Below, piece by piece: positions 49,516-62,339 of a stretch of 64,000 bases of DNA. The first letter of the stretch is position 1. Each line of letters starts with the position of its first letter. The notes beneath the pieces are model-generated. The model was not told where the DNA came from, searched no databases, and saw only the letters and a list, made by a program, of their open reading frames with translations. The DNA comes from Nymphaea colorata (taxonomy: Eukaryota; Streptophyta; Magnoliopsida; Nymphaeales; Nymphaeaceae). Where the stretch lies: the NCBI RefSeq assembly GCF_008831285.2, contig NC_045149.1, positions 622,001 to 686,000 of the forward strand, given 5' to 3'. Made by a program: the position numbers and the translations under genes.

Positions 49516-50645
49516 ATGCCTGCAGAATATTATGCATTAGTGAAAAATCAAACTTGGATATTGGTTCCACCTACTCCATCACACACCATTGTTGGCAACA
49601 AATGGGTCTACAAAATCAAACGGAAAGCCGATTGTAGCATTGACAAGTACAAGGCTCGGCTCGTTGCAAAGGTCTATACACAAGAATCAGACATCGACTA
49701 TTTTGAGACATTCAGGCCTGTTCTCAAGCCTACCACCATTCACATCATTCTTACTGTTATTGTTTCTCACATATGGGTTGTTCACCTGTTAGACGTCAAT
49801 AACGCTTTTTTGAAGAGGGTTATTATATGAAGACGTGAACATGGACCAACCTAAAGGGTTTATTGATTTCATTATCTTACTTACGTTTGCAAGCTTCGAA
49901 AGGCTCTCTGTGGCTTCAAACAAGCACTGAGAGCATGGTTTCACAAACTTAGTTCCTTCTTACTACGGAATGGATTCATTGCCTCCCGAGTTGATATTTC
50001 CCTCTTTATTAAATTATCTGGGTCATAGTGGTCTTTATACTTATATATGTTGATGACATTTTAATTATGAACAATTATTCCTCTGCCATAACCGCTCTCA
50101 TATAGCAATTGGGGCATGAGTTCTCTATCAAAGACCTTGGGGGACACTTTTTCTTGGGCATCGAAGCAAAACTCTTTGTTCAAAGCTTGTTTTTCACGCG
50201 ACAGCAATATTTGCTTGATTTGCTTCAAACCAATGGCATGCTGGACTCCAAGCCTATTTCATCGAGTGAAAAACTATCAAATCATATTGGCGATGTCTTG
50301 GCCAATCCAACTCAGTATCGGCAAGTGGTTGGCACCTTATATTATGCTACCTTTACTCATCCCGATCTTTTTTTATGCCGTCAATAAAGTTTGTCAGTGT
50401 ATTCTTTGCTATATCAATCATACCATTCAGCAAGGTTTACTTCTTCGTCCATCCTCTACTTTATCTCTCACTTCCTATTGTGGCTCAAACTGGGCCGCCA
50501 ACCCAGATGATCGCAAATCTACTTCAGGGTTCGCCGTCTTTCTTGGCGGTTCTCTTGTCTCTTGGTCTGCCAAGAAGCAAGGACCTTTTGCTTGATTTAA
50601 TATTGAGGCTGAATCTCGTGCTCTCTCTTCAAGAATTTCATCTCC
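49516..50645 (+). pseudogene. Copia 2 reverse transcriptase and RNase H
   Basis: RT blocks include LVKNQTWILVPPTPSH, KWVYKIKRKADCSIDKYKAR and LLDVNNAFLKR. Further blocks (QPKGF, FKQALRAWFHKL) appear in shifted frames. The catalytic box LYVDDILIM near 50040 is intact. RNase H continues with VGTLYYATFTHPDL and, in another frame, SNWAANPDDRKSTSGFAVFL. The sequence stops soon after AESRALSS and joins LTR DNA. Multiple frameshifts and stops are present. Confidence 0.8.
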
Positions 50646-50775
50646 CTATACTTTCTATGCCTCAGAAACCTCTCACGAAATCAAGAAAACGTAAGAGAGA
50701 AATATTTTTCCTGTGGAGGTAGACTCACCCTGAGTCGAACCACGTAAATATTGAATTCTTGTTTTCTTCTTAATT

Positions 50776-51990
50776 CAATACTCGCGCCTCTACATACACT
50801 ATCTTTTCAAATCATAACAGTGGATCGAGCCCTCCTCTGAGCGCGAATATTCTCAAATCAAAGCTACTATAGACGATTTCTATCTAAGTCCTCCATTTTT
50901 CTCCCTCTTGAATCAGCCCTAACGATGTTTGATGTCCCTGATCGAGTGGAATCAGCCCTACCAGTATTTGGTTATCCGATGGACCTAACGAGCAGATGCT
51001 TCTCCACTCCCACAACGTATCGAGCAAGTCTCCTCTCTCCGCTTCAATGCTTTGCCTCTCTCTGCCACAATGCTCTGCCTCTCTCTGCCACAATGCTCTG
51101 CCTCTCTCCGCGGCTCCGCCTGCAAATCGCTCTACGAGTTTCCACCGCCTCTTTCCGCATTGATCAGAGACCTCGACTCGACTGAAGCTACTTCGAGAGA
51201 GTCGAAAGCCTTCTTTTTCTCGCTGTTATAATTTTGGCACGAGAAATATTTCAGCGGTGGGATTTCGGGTCCTCATCCGCAGCCAGGGTGCGTTGTGAAT
51301 GACAAAAAATGTTGTGTTAATTGGAAATTTAATTTTCGGCAAGCTCCCTATGATATGATTCTGAAACAAATTTATTCACATATTGAATGTTAATGAAAAA
51401 AGTTTGATCCATCCTTTAATTATCATGAATTTGTTTTTAATTTATCAATATGATCTTTTTAAATTAAGCTGAATCTTATAAGTTGAGGGCCTTAAAAAAT
51501 TTTAACTTCGTTATCGTCAAAATGTTTGTTTTTTTTTCTCTTTAATTTAGATGCTCTTCGGGAGCGCAACATGCATTAATATTAATTCGTTGTTCGGTTT
51601 TGATGGCAAAGTACTTATGAATCTAAATCCCAAATTGGATCATAAAAGTCAGATGTGCTTGATTTCAAAACTAAGTTTGTCTGCTTCGAGAATTTTGTTG
51701 AATGAGATATAGGGTGGCTCCTTTTTTTTTAAAAAAAATGCCAAATAATGTATCCTCTTCTACAAGAAATTAAAGCTAGCTAGAGCCCTTTTTTTTGTTT
51801 TTTCATAAATTTTGAAAATACATAATCAAGTTGCCGGTTTTAATTGGACTAATTAGCCTAAGGGTGCTGTGCCTGTCAGCTTGAAAATTTAATTTTCTTT
51901 ATCTTCATACAACGCAAGTAAATGAAGATTCTTAATTAGATCGGCTTATCGTATTGCCTGCAACCATTTAACCGGTCAGAAAAACAATTA
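50776..51990. other. Non-coding, with a small tandem repeat
   Basis: There is no recognised gene. The 23-bp unit gcctctctctgccacaatgc (plus tct) occurs at 51054-51076 and 51077-51099, with part of a third copy after it. The GC content of 50800-51250 is higher than its surroundings and it could be a first exon or 5' UTR, but I recognise no product. Confidence 0.4.
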
Positions 51991-51994
51991 TATC

Positions 51995-53130
<1,136 letters not shown>

Positions 53131-53404
53131 TTACGTACTTTAATTCCAATGACGGTAATTGTGAGTCCCAATGACGGTAATTGTGAGTCACTTGATTGGA
53201 AGCCAGGATTTTTCATAATATTCTCTTGTCATTTGATAGGAGCAGGCAGTTGAATACATTGTTGTATTTTTAAAAATGGAAGTTGTTCTGATTCAGTTAT
53301 TTCATATTGGAAAATGAGAAACTTTTCATTGAACTCAAAGGGAACACCATGAGAAAACTGAGGGTGTTGAATGAGTTGGGACTTGATTTTTGCTATGCAC
53401 CAAC

Positions 53405-53770
53405 TGTTGGGTAGTGGCCTTGAGCCCGATCCCTTTCCCTCTATAACTGCAAAGGAGATCCTGCAATTATGAAATTAAAACAGGAAATAAATCAAATATT
53501 AAAGTTTCCGTTTTAATTCTTACCATAAGTCTTCATGCCATAACCGTAGCTGGGATTTGGCGAAATCCTGAGAGGCGGTCTATAAAGCCCAGCCTCTATT
53601 CATCTAACAAGTAGGTTGAGAAATCAACTGCGTGTCTCTCAGAAGCAAACCCCCAAAATCAATTTCTCTCTTGTTTCTTTCTTCCTCTCTTGCTCACAGG
53701 TCTTGCATTTGACACGCTGCTGCTGGTGGACCTACTTCACAGACGCCGTTCCGCTGCTTAAGATTCAACA
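53405..53770 (+). repeat. Copia 3 5' LTR, 366 bp
   Basis: It begins TGTTGGGTAGTGG and ends GATTCAACA, with TGTTG...CAACA as inverted termini. Confidence 0.96.
53581..53587 (+). promoter_or_regulatory. Probable TATA box of the copia 3 LTR
   Basis: TATAAAG lies about midway in the LTR, with the same sequence at 60330 in the 3' LTR. Its position and the flanking GC-rich bases fit an LTR promoter. The transcription start was not determined. Confidence 0.6.
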
Positions 53771-53771
53771 T

Positions 53772-53783
53772 TGGTATCAGAGC
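53772..53783 (+). other. Copia 3 primer binding site
   Basis: TGGTATCAGAGC starts 1 bp after the LTR and exactly matches the complement of the initiator tRNA-Met 3' end. Confidence 0.9.
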
Positions 53784-55824
53784 CATACTTGTCGAATTCC
53801 AATAAGTGAAATTCGATCTTGATCTTTGTGGTGCCTGTGAAGATCGTATTAACTGCGTGAGCATGCTAGTCGCCTGTGTATCATGCTGTTTTAAGCACTA
53901 GCTTCTGAAAATAAATGCATGCTAGGCTATATTGATTTGAAGCATGAGAGCAAGAAAGCTCTTCGACTTCAAAATCTAGTAAGTACGTTCGGGCTTTGTT
54001 GGTACCTGTGATTCTTTTGATCATGGCTAATAAGTAGGAAGCATACTAGATGATAATATTGATCAAATTAGACATTCATGAAGCATGCTCAAGCTAGAAA
54101 GTTCACATAGAGTTATGTTACCTCTGCTCTATGGCTGTTTTCTTGTACCCCTGTGTCCCAAGGGGACAGAGTAAGAAACCATCTCTGGCCTAAGCATGTA
54201 CGACGTTAAGTTTTTTATTTTAAACAATCTTTCAAAACTGTTTTGACTCTCAACAAGGGTCTGGCCAGGAACTCGCACAGGAGCAATTTTTTTTTTTGGG
54301 GAAAGCCCTGAGAACGAGAATAAGAAAACATATGGGATTACCTTCGTGTTGTCCTCTGCGTTTTTTTTAAAGCCTGTGACAAATATCCTTTAAACCGACT
54401 CTCTGGTTCCCTCTGTCGCCGTGACAGAGCAAGATCAAAGGGGCAAACTATTGCCCACGCAGGGAGGGAGAGATCGTCCTCTTCCCGTGAGCACCAACGC
54501 GAGGGTTCCTCTCCACCAACAGATCGATGCCGTCAGCTACAGACGCTGTCAACAAGAAAAAAGGGAACAACAGGTCGTTTTTCTTTTCTTCTTCGACCTT
54601 TCCTGTTGACCAAGAACGCCTGAGAGCGTGGGTCGGCCAGAGAGCGCCTGAGGGTGTGGGTTGGCCAGAGGAAGCGCCTAAATGAGTTGGTCGGCCGGAG
54701 GCAGCGCCTGAATGAGTTGGTCGGCCGGAGGCGCACATGAGATTATCAGTCAAACGGAGACAGGGAGGTGCGGTGGGCAGAACCCTAGCAAAGGGTTCTC
54801 TCGAGAGGAGAGAGAGTGTCGAGTGAAGAAATGAGGAAAATTAGGTTCCGAGGGGTATTTATAGCATTTTTTAAAAATTTCAAAAATAGTCCACTACTTG
54901 TGTATTATTTTTAAAAGGGCTGTTACTTTTACCAAAATTAAAGCCGCAACTTTTTTGCTGAAAAGTTTTCCAAAAGGAGGCATGCGAAAGTTAATTTCAG
55001 CAAAAACCAGGAATTTAATACGAAATTGCGTGGTGGTACCCTCCAAGTTCTCATAAATTGCTAAAAGAGGGTTATAGTAAATTGTTTTGCAATTTTGGTG
55101 GAAAATAGAGATTTTTATGTACAATTACGTACTGGTACCTTTAAGCTTATAAAAAAAATTGCAGAAAAAGAGTTCTAAAAATAATTTTGAAACATGAGAA
55201 GGGAACTGATGGTATAAAAATTTTATTATGGGTTTTCTAGTGATACTTAAGAACGGTATTGGAGATCATTGATATATTATTCTTCTTATTGATTTCTCAT
55301 GTATTAATGTTCTCTACTTGTCATGGAATTAATTCCAAAAATGACTACAAGAGTGGGATCCTCCTGCAAAAAGCTGAAAATGGTCAACATGTATGCTTAT
55401 GGATTTTGTTATTTTATGTGTGCATGACCCAATGGTGTTATAAACATTGTGTCATATTTGGATATGGATATTATGTTGAAACATGTTCATATTGGATCCA
55501 CTTTATTTGTTTAAAAAATATATCAAATAAAGTGTTGATGTTATTGTGTGTGGATCCACATTGGTAAGATTTGAATTTAAATTATCTTTTGGATTTTTGC
55601 TTTGGATATAATTGTTGCTTAAGATCCAACAAGTACTGCTATCAAAACTTGGAAGCAAAAGGGTTCTAAATATAAATTTGGAAATAAAAGAAGAAATTCA
55701 CATTGTGTTGCTTCTTGATATACCTTAGACTTCTCCTGGGAATTTCCTGACATGGTATTTTCATTGTTTGCTTCATGTTTATTGTACAATTGTACTTTAC
55801 TTGCCATTACAAATTAATTTAGAA
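53784..55824 (+). other. Long untranslated leader of copia 3
   Basis: About 2 kb lie between the primer site and the gag Met at 55825. Only short frames occur. It includes a 30-bp tandem repeat at 54617-54733 and purine-rich tracts. Such long leaders can carry packaging or regulatory signals in copia elements, but I see no specific signal here. A 102-codon frame (55259-55567) has no recognised domain. Confidence 0.6.
54617..54733. repeat. ~30-bp tandem repeat in the copia 3 leader
   Basis: Four units share cgcctga(a/g)..gtgggtcggcc(a/g)ga(g). The last two (about 54674-54733) are nearly identical. Phrases such as ggtcggccggaggc recur. Open minus-strand frames over it are repeat artefacts. Confidence 0.8.
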
Positions 55825-57273
55825 ATGACATCAAGAGTGGGAGCCTCTGAATTAGCTAAGACTGAAAAACTAAATGGGACAAATTTCCATACATGGAAGC
55901 GTAGGACCATGTTGACCTTAACTCTAGAAAGACTGATTTATGTGATCAATAAGCCCTTTCCCACTTTAGGAGACAAACCTACTGATGGAGAAAAGAAGGA
56001 ATATGAGGCTTTTGAGAATGATGACTTGATGGTCAAAATCATCATCTTAACATTCATGGAAGATGATCTGATCAGAGTGTTTGAAGACTGTCCAACTGCA
56101 AAAGATATGTTAGATAGCATCTCATCCAAATTCAACACGACTACTACTATGCATGTTCAACTATTGTTAGAACAATATACCTCGTATAAAATGAAAGAGT
56201 CAGATAAAGTTGTTGACCATGTGAACAAAATGTTGGTCATGGCTAAGGACCTAGCATTAGTGGGAAATTTAATATCTGATAACATGCAAATATGCACCAT
56301 TCTGAATAGTTTGCCACCTTCATGGAATATGGTTGTCACAGCTTTGAGCCTTCAGTTGGACTCTTTGACTCTAGAGAAACTCCCTATACAATTAGCTATT
56401 CAGCAAGAACGTTTGACCAAGAGAAATGATGCAGAACTTATGAATGTTCAAGAAAAACCAACAAATCTTGCGCCTATAAGGTCTAAAGACTTTAAAAAGA
56501 AAACCGATGGCAAGTTCAAAGGAAAGTTTGCAGGAACTCTAAGAACTCAAGGAACTGTAGTGAAATGCTACAGATGTGGGAAGCCTGGACACATCAAGAA
56601 GAACTACAGGACAAAATTCTTGAACAAGAAGGACAACAAGATTCAGAACAACAAAAACAAAGGAAAAGATCATGAGGAATACAATGAAGAAGTCATTTGT
56701 GTTGTGTTAGAGTGTTTGTTTGCAGATGGAGATCTAACTGGTTGGTGGGTCGACTCAGGAGCTACACGTCACATTGCAAAAACAAAAAAAGGCATGATTC
56801 GTATGGAAAACCTAAGTCCAGGAATGCAAAAGGTTTATATGGGTAACAACTCATACTGTGATGTAATGGAAGTTAGCACATATCGACTGAATATTGGGGG
56901 TACAAGTGTCATTCTTACTGAAGTCTTGTATGTTTCTTCTATGCGGAGGAACTTAGTGTCAGTCCCTGCTTTGACTAGAAAAGGTTTTGAAGTTCGTTTT
57001 GTTCCAGGGAAAGTCACAGTGGGAAAACATGGGAGGACCATGTTTGATGGAAAATATGTTAAGGAACATGGTATGTTCAAACTCAATGATATGAATAAAT
57101 CTTCTAGTTCTGCTTATATTGATTGTGCAATGAATGTGAGTACAAATCTATGGCATGAAAGATTAGGCCATGTAAGTATCAACAAGATGAAGATTCGAGC
57201 ACAACAAGGTATTATACCTGACATTAAGCAAATGATTTCACAAAATGTGAGGTGTGTTTATATGGAAAGATGA
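55825..57273 (+). pseudogene. Copia 3 gag-protease frame
   Basis: Met at 55825 gives MTSRVGASELAKTEKLNGTN, a typical copia gag start; an earlier in-frame Met at 55768 adds a hydrophobic leader that is probably not translated. Gag blocks continue to about residue 240. The zinc knuckle CYRCGKPGHIKKNY (about 56566-56607) has lost its last Cys to Tyr, one G-to-A step. The protease WWVDSGATRHI near 56743-56775 is intact. GAG-pre-integrase reads LWHERLGHVSINKM near 57150. The frame ends with a shift near 57252-57273, just before integrase. Confidence 0.92.
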
Positions 57274-58274
57274 CAAGAAAACTTTTTCCATCTGAAGTAG
57301 TTCGGGCCACTGATCTATTGAAAATAATCCACACCGATATTTTTGGACCTTTTAGAGTCCAAACACATAGTAGAAAGTTATATTTTATAACTTTTATTGA
57401 CGACTTTTCAAGATTTGGATATATTTATCTTATTAGATATAAGTCAGAAGCACTTGAAAAATTCAAGGAATATAAATCTGAAGTCGAGAGACAACTTGGG
57501 AAAAACATCAAGGTTATAAGGTCTGATCGAGGAGGTGAATATACATCAAATGAATTCCTCGAACACTGCAAAGACCTTGGAATTAATAGGCAAAGAACAA
57601 TGCCTAGGACACCGCAGCAAAATGGTGTCGCTGAGAGGTGTAACAGAACCCTCTTGAACATGGTGAGATCCATGTTGGCAGTTGCACAATTACCCAAAGT
57701 TTTTTGGGGAGAGGCTGTGTTAACAGCCATGTATACTATAAATCGAGTGCCCTGCAAGACAGTCCCAACCACTCCTTATGAGAGATGGACTGGTATGAAA
57801 CTAGACTTAAGACATCTCAAGAGATGGGGATCTGTAGTACATGTAAAAGTTTTAGATCCAAAAATGGATAAACTGGATAACAAATCAGTAAGATGTGTGT
57901 TTATTAGATATCCAAAAGAATCCAAAGGCTACAGATTATATCACTCTACTATGGGTCTCATAGAAAGTAGAGATGTGGAGTTCCTTGAAGAACTAAATAA
58001 CAATGATAGTAATCCAGTGAAAGATCATAACGATCTACTAGAGGATCTGATTTATTCAGATGATCAGTCTAGCAAAGAATCGACTGGAGTACAGTTTGGT
58101 AATGAACCAACTGTGGATCAGTTTGGCAATGAACCAACTGAGCAAGAATTGATTGGAGTACAGTTTGGTAATGAACCAACTGTGGATCAGCCGACTGGAT
58201 ATCAGTCTGGCAATGAACCGACTGGAGATCAGTTTGGTAATAAACCAATTGAGCATGAAATTTCTGGAATATAG
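57252..58274 (+). pseudogene. Copia 3 integrase and repeat-bearing linker
   Basis: After a frame shift the core reads IIHTDIFGPF (first Asp), IRSDRGGEYTSNEF (second Asp) and TPQQNGVAERCNRTLLNM (Glu), so all three catalytic acids are present. RWGSVVHVKVLDPKMDKLDN and YRLYHSTMGLIESRDVEF follow. After residue ~270 the protein enters a repeat zone built on GNEPT. It stops at a TAG at 58272-58274, a likely CAG-to-TAG change inside that zone. The same frame reopens at 58329. Confidence 0.92.
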
Positions 58275-58395
58275 TCTGGTAATGAACCGACTGGAGATCA
58301 GTTTGATAATGAACCAACTGAGCATGAAATGTCTGGTGTACAGTCTGGTAATGAACCGACTGGGGAACAGTTAGGCAATGAACCAACTGATACAA
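58074..58395 (+). repeat. Coding tandem repeat between integrase and RT, nine units
   Basis: Nine copies of a GNEPT-type unit occur (for example FGNEPTVDQ, SGNEPTGDQ, FGNEPTEQE), built from ~27- to 42-bp DNA units. They contribute polar, acidic protein, probably a flexible linker between integrase and RT. Variation between units shows repeat-slip expansion. The TAG at 58272 falls inside the array. Confidence 0.88.
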
Positions 58396-60050
58396 ATACC
58401 TTATCAACTCAGACTTTGTTAGGTCGTAAAAGACCTAGGGCTCCACCTTCATATTTGAGTGATTATTATGTATATCTTGCAGAGGAGCTATGTTGTTTAG
58501 CAGATATTGACGAAATGTCTGACAATCTAACATATGACGATGCGATAAATTCGCATGAATCATCAGATTGGGTGAACGCTATGGATGAGGAAATTGAATC
58601 CATAGAAAAGAATAAAGTCTGGGAATTAGTAGATCTTCCCTTGGATGTAAATAGGTGCTAAGGAAGAAGTATAAAGCTGACGGATCAGTCGAAAAATTCA
58701 AAGCCAGACTGGTAGTGAAAGGTTTTTTCCAAAAGGAAGGAATTGATTATTCAGAGACCTATTCGCCGGTTGCAAAGTTTGCTTCAATCAGAATAATTTT
58801 GGCTATTGCGGCATTCTATGACTTATATATTTGTCAGATGGATGTAAAGACTGCTTTTTTGAATGGTGAGTTGAAAGAAACTATATATATGACTCAACCA
58901 TCAGGATATGTCATCAAGGAAAAAGAAGACAAAATGTACAAGTTGAATAAATCGTTGTATGGACTGAAACAGTCTCCTAGACAATGGTATTTTGCTGTTC
59001 ACAAAGCAATTACGAAACTTGGGTTCATTGCAAACCAACTGGATCACTGTATGTATGTTTGGAAAACTGGGAGCATTTTCTGTATTCTATCATTATATGT
59101 TGATGACATATTACTAACTGGAAATGATAACGACATGATTGTCAAAACGAAGACTTGGCTGAACAAAAACTTCGAAATGAAGGACTTGGGTGAAGCTTCA
59201 TACATATTAGGAATAAAGATCACTCGAGATAGAGACACAAGAATTCTAAGTTTGAGCCAAGAACGATATATTGATTATATCTTAAAGAAATTTTGAATGC
59301 AAGATTGCAAACCAATCGGAACCCCTATAGCTAAAGGAGCAAATCTAAGCAGGAACGATTGTCCTGGAGAAGAACAACAAAAATTACATGTTCCTTACTG
59401 TTGATAGTCTAATGTATCTAATGTTGTGTACCAGACCTGACATAAGTTTTCCTATCGGTCTGGTAAGTCGTTATCAAAGTAATCATGGATGGCCACATTG
59501 GCAAGCAGTCAAAAGGATTTTTCAGAATATTAAAGGAACAAAGGGACTAAAATTGTCTTACCAAGCTGATGAGCTGACCTTAGTTGGCTATTCAGATGCG
59601 GATTTTGCAGGATGTAAAGATGATAGTAAGTCTACATCAGGGTATGTATTCCTCTTTGGAGGTGGAGTGATAGTCTGGTCCTGTAAGAAACAGGGATGTA
59701 TTGCTCAACATACACAAGAAGCAGAATATGTAGCATGTAATGTTGCTACCACATTTGCTCTTTGGATAAATCGGTACTTGAAAGACTTGAAATTAGATCT
59801 TGATCATGAACCAGTTCAACTATATTGTGATAATCACGTAGCAATATCACTTATGAAAAATGGAACTGTGAGCTCGAAGAGTAAACATATAATGGTGAAA
59901 TACCATTATGTTCATGAAATGATTGAGAAAAATGAAATCTCAGTTGAATACATGCCTACCAATGACATGGTAGCAGATCCCCTTACCAATGGAATATCAG
60001 AAGACTTGTTTACCAAACATGTAGCCCATATGGGGTTGAGATATATTTGA
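58329..60050 (+). pseudogene. Copia 3 reverse transcriptase and RNase H
   Basis: Before RT come KRPRAPPSYLSDYYV and WVNAMDEEIESIEKNKVWEL. A short deletion near 58655 removes the usual KWV-type block and shifts frame. RT then reads YKADGSVEKFKARLVVKGFF, YICQMDVKTAFLNGELKE and SLYGLKQSPRQWY, with an intact catalytic box (LSLYVDDILLTGN). A TGA at 59294-59296 replaces a probable Arg, and a second frame change follows near 59385. RNase H includes GYSDADFAGCKDDSKSTSGY, TQEAEYVA and LYCDNHVAISLMKNGTVSSK, keeping the three acidic residues. The frame ends at the stop after GLRYI at 60048. Confidence 0.93.
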
Positions 60051-60143
60051 AAAGTTACGATCGACAAACCAATGATGGAAAACCTCGTAACTTAGAAACA
60101 GAAAACCCACATAAGGTGGAAGCAAACTGTCGGTCTCATGGCC

Positions 60144-60153
60144 AAGTGGGAGA
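60144..60153 (+). other. Copia 3 polypurine tract
   Basis: AAGTGGGAGA directly precedes the 3' LTR. Confidence 0.75.
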
Positions 60154-60519
60154 TGTTGGGTAGTGGCCTTGAGCTCGATTCCTTTCCCTCTATAACTGCA
60201 AAGGAGATCCTACAGTTATGGAATTAAAACAGGAAATAAATCAAATATTAAAGTTTCCATTTTAATTCTTACCATAAGTCTTCATGCCATAACCGTAGCT
60301 GGGATTTGGGGAAATCCTGAGAGGCGGTCTATAAAGCCCAGCCTCTATTCATCTAACAAGTAGGTTGAGAAATCAACTGGGCATCTCTCAGAAGCAAACC
60401 CCCAAAATCAATTTCTCTCTTGTTTCTTTCTTCCTCTCTTGCTCATAGGTCTTGCATTTGACATGCTGCTGGTGGTGGACCTACTTCACAGACGTCGTTC
60501 CGCTGCTTAAGATTCAACA
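60154..60519 (+). repeat. Copia 3 3' LTR, 366 bp
   Basis: It matches the 5' LTR along its full length with about 14 substitutions and no length change, and is followed by the CCAAC duplication. Confidence 0.96.
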
Positions 60520-60524
60520 CCAAC

Positions 60525-61970
60525 TGACATATCGATCCTAATGCAATCTTGAGTTGGCCGGAAGAGGCGTCCGATCCATTCCTGCTTTTAAGTCCTGAAT
60601 TCAATTCATATCCGATGGAAGCGAAACATGTGTATGTGGCGGTTTAAAACCACATTGACTGGGAATCCTCCCTAACTGGTTTCTTTGGAAGTAGTTGTGA
60701 TGAGGAAAAGTTTATGTGTTTCGTATGTGTAAACGGAACTTTAAGATTTGAAAACTAAAAATTGTAATGTTTGAACTTTCAGATATAGTGTTATCAGAAT
60801 CAGCCTGTTCAAATTGAAATGGACGCTCCGATTCAAAAGTGCCATATTTCATTATTTAATTAATCTTTTGAACATCTCAAAACCTTTTTTTAATTACTTT
60901 CACTATACTTTTTCAAGTTTAAAACATATATATATATATTTTTTATATATCTTGTTGGATCGCAATTAATTCATCTGAATCAGTAATCAGTCGGTGAATC
61001 AAGGGACTCGCAGAATCAACAGATTCACAGTCTCGATCTGGAAAGTTGTGATTTCTACCACTGTTTATAAGCTATGAATTAGGTTTTGATATCTGATTAG
61101 AAATTGTTGAGTTTTGACCCTTCGACCAAATTGCGAAAAGCACTCGGATTAAACATGATTGTTGGACGGCCATTGGTTAATTAAAATAAGACTTCAACTC
61201 TGATCATGTGGACTTATTTAAACTGATTTAGTTATCATGTTTGGATATTTTAATCACCTCTATTGCATGAGATTTAAGATTTGGAGACAGCAGCCAATCA
61301 TTCACTACCATGCAAGTGGACTACCATGCAAGTGGTTCAAAAGTAATCTAAAGAATCCGGTTGTGTTGAACTCTAGTGAATGAACCACCAAATAAATAAT
61401 ATCAAACACGTCAGAGAGATTATTTTTTCAATTTTATAAGTTAAATTTATGAATATGAAGACGTCACGACCACGATGTAGTGTTTGAATGCTTTGTCAGG
61501 TTTTATTATGGCCTGAGGTCACCGAACATGTCATGTTTGAAAAGAATATCATTGATTTTGTTGTGTGTTTCGAAACCAGAGGGACACTTGCCTTTTCTGG
61601 ATAGGCTTTTTAAACATGAAATAAATCTGCTGCAACACGTGCACGTTTGTTCAAGTCAGCTTAAAGAATTTGACTAATAAATTCTAGCCTGGCATACTTG
61701 TGGTAAATATTGAGAGACAATCACATCAAAAGCTTCTCACAAAAAAACTAGCTTGTTGCTATAATGTTTCAAATACATGCAATTAACCATTTTTTTTCCT
61801 AACCGTTTCAGTTTTTCCCTCAAAAAGACACTTATTTGGCTCCTTCATAAGTTCCTTAAAATTCTTCCCAATTTTCAATATAAAACTAAATCTTCACACA
61901 TTGGTAAATATGACAATCATGCAATTAACTTAATTAAAATTTCATCTTCATCATACCATATTCTACTCTT
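60525..61970. other. Non-coding flank of copia 3
   Basis: AT-rich DNA with a (TA)n run near 60928-60960. No domain or RNA gene was recognised. Only short frames occur. Confidence 0.5.
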
Positions 61971-61974
61971 TACC

Positions 61975-62205
61975 TTCTGGCAAACTGTCACCAATGTTGG
62001 CCCTCTGAATCCCCAAAGAAGTAGGTTGAAGACTAGTTGTTGAGCCTAAGGTTTTGAAATTCAATTGTCTCCATGAAGGGAAGACTTGCACCATCAAAAT
62101 CAGAGGATTGAGAAGGCAAAATATAAACTCAGCTTCCTTAGAATGGCTTGATGGTGTTCACCATGTAAAAACTCCCATCATTATTTATTTCATTACATTT
62201 TAGGG
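61975..62205 (+). pseudogene. Second fragment of the subtilase C-terminus
   Basis: The segment reads QTVTNVGPLNPQ, then a shifted frame with lysine/aspartate-rich sequence. It ends in the same caccatgtaaaaactcccat block seen at 53089-53107. It matches the end of the pseudogene at 51995-53130 closely at the DNA level over about 220 bp. It has its own stops and small indels. The upstream catalytic part is missing. It is probably a relic of a tandem duplicated subtilase gene, now separated by copia 3 and other DNA. Confidence 0.8.
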
Positions 62206-62339
62206 GTGTTCATGTTATCTTCTCCTAAATTTTTGTCAGACAAAGTGATGATCAATGCCATTTGTCTTTTGAGATCATGAATACAAATAGATATGAATGA
62301 CACTATTTCAATTCTATTACACACATAAGGTTGCCAAGT

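Larger units (their letters stand above)
46429..50775 (+). mobile_element. Copia 2: decayed Ty1/copia element
   Basis: A tRNA-iMet primer site at 46835 follows a probable 5' LTR. Then come gag, zinc knuckle, protease, GAG-pre-integrase, integrase, RT and RNase H, in copia order. A segment at 46731-46834 matches 50665-50772 at the 3' end, giving the two LTR ends. The 5' limit (TGTTAGAAAG at 46429) is a guess. The 3' part of RNase H, the polypurine tract and the start of the 3' LTR have been deleted, joining RNase H to the last ~108 bp of LTR. I could not verify a target duplication. Confidence 0.8.
53405..60519 (+). mobile_element. Copia 3: complete 7.1-kb Ty1/copia element
   Basis: Identical-length LTRs (366 bp each) flank a 6.4-kb interior with primer site, long leader, gag, protease, integrase, RT, RNase H and polypurine tract. 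The 5-bp sequence CCAAC directly precedes (53400-53404) and follows (60520-60524) the element. The LTRs differ at about 14 positions by eye, roughly 4%, so this is the youngest datable element here. Two frameshift regions and three premature stops make the polyprotein inactive. It sits between the subtilase pseudogene and a second fragment of the same gene family. Confidence 0.96.
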
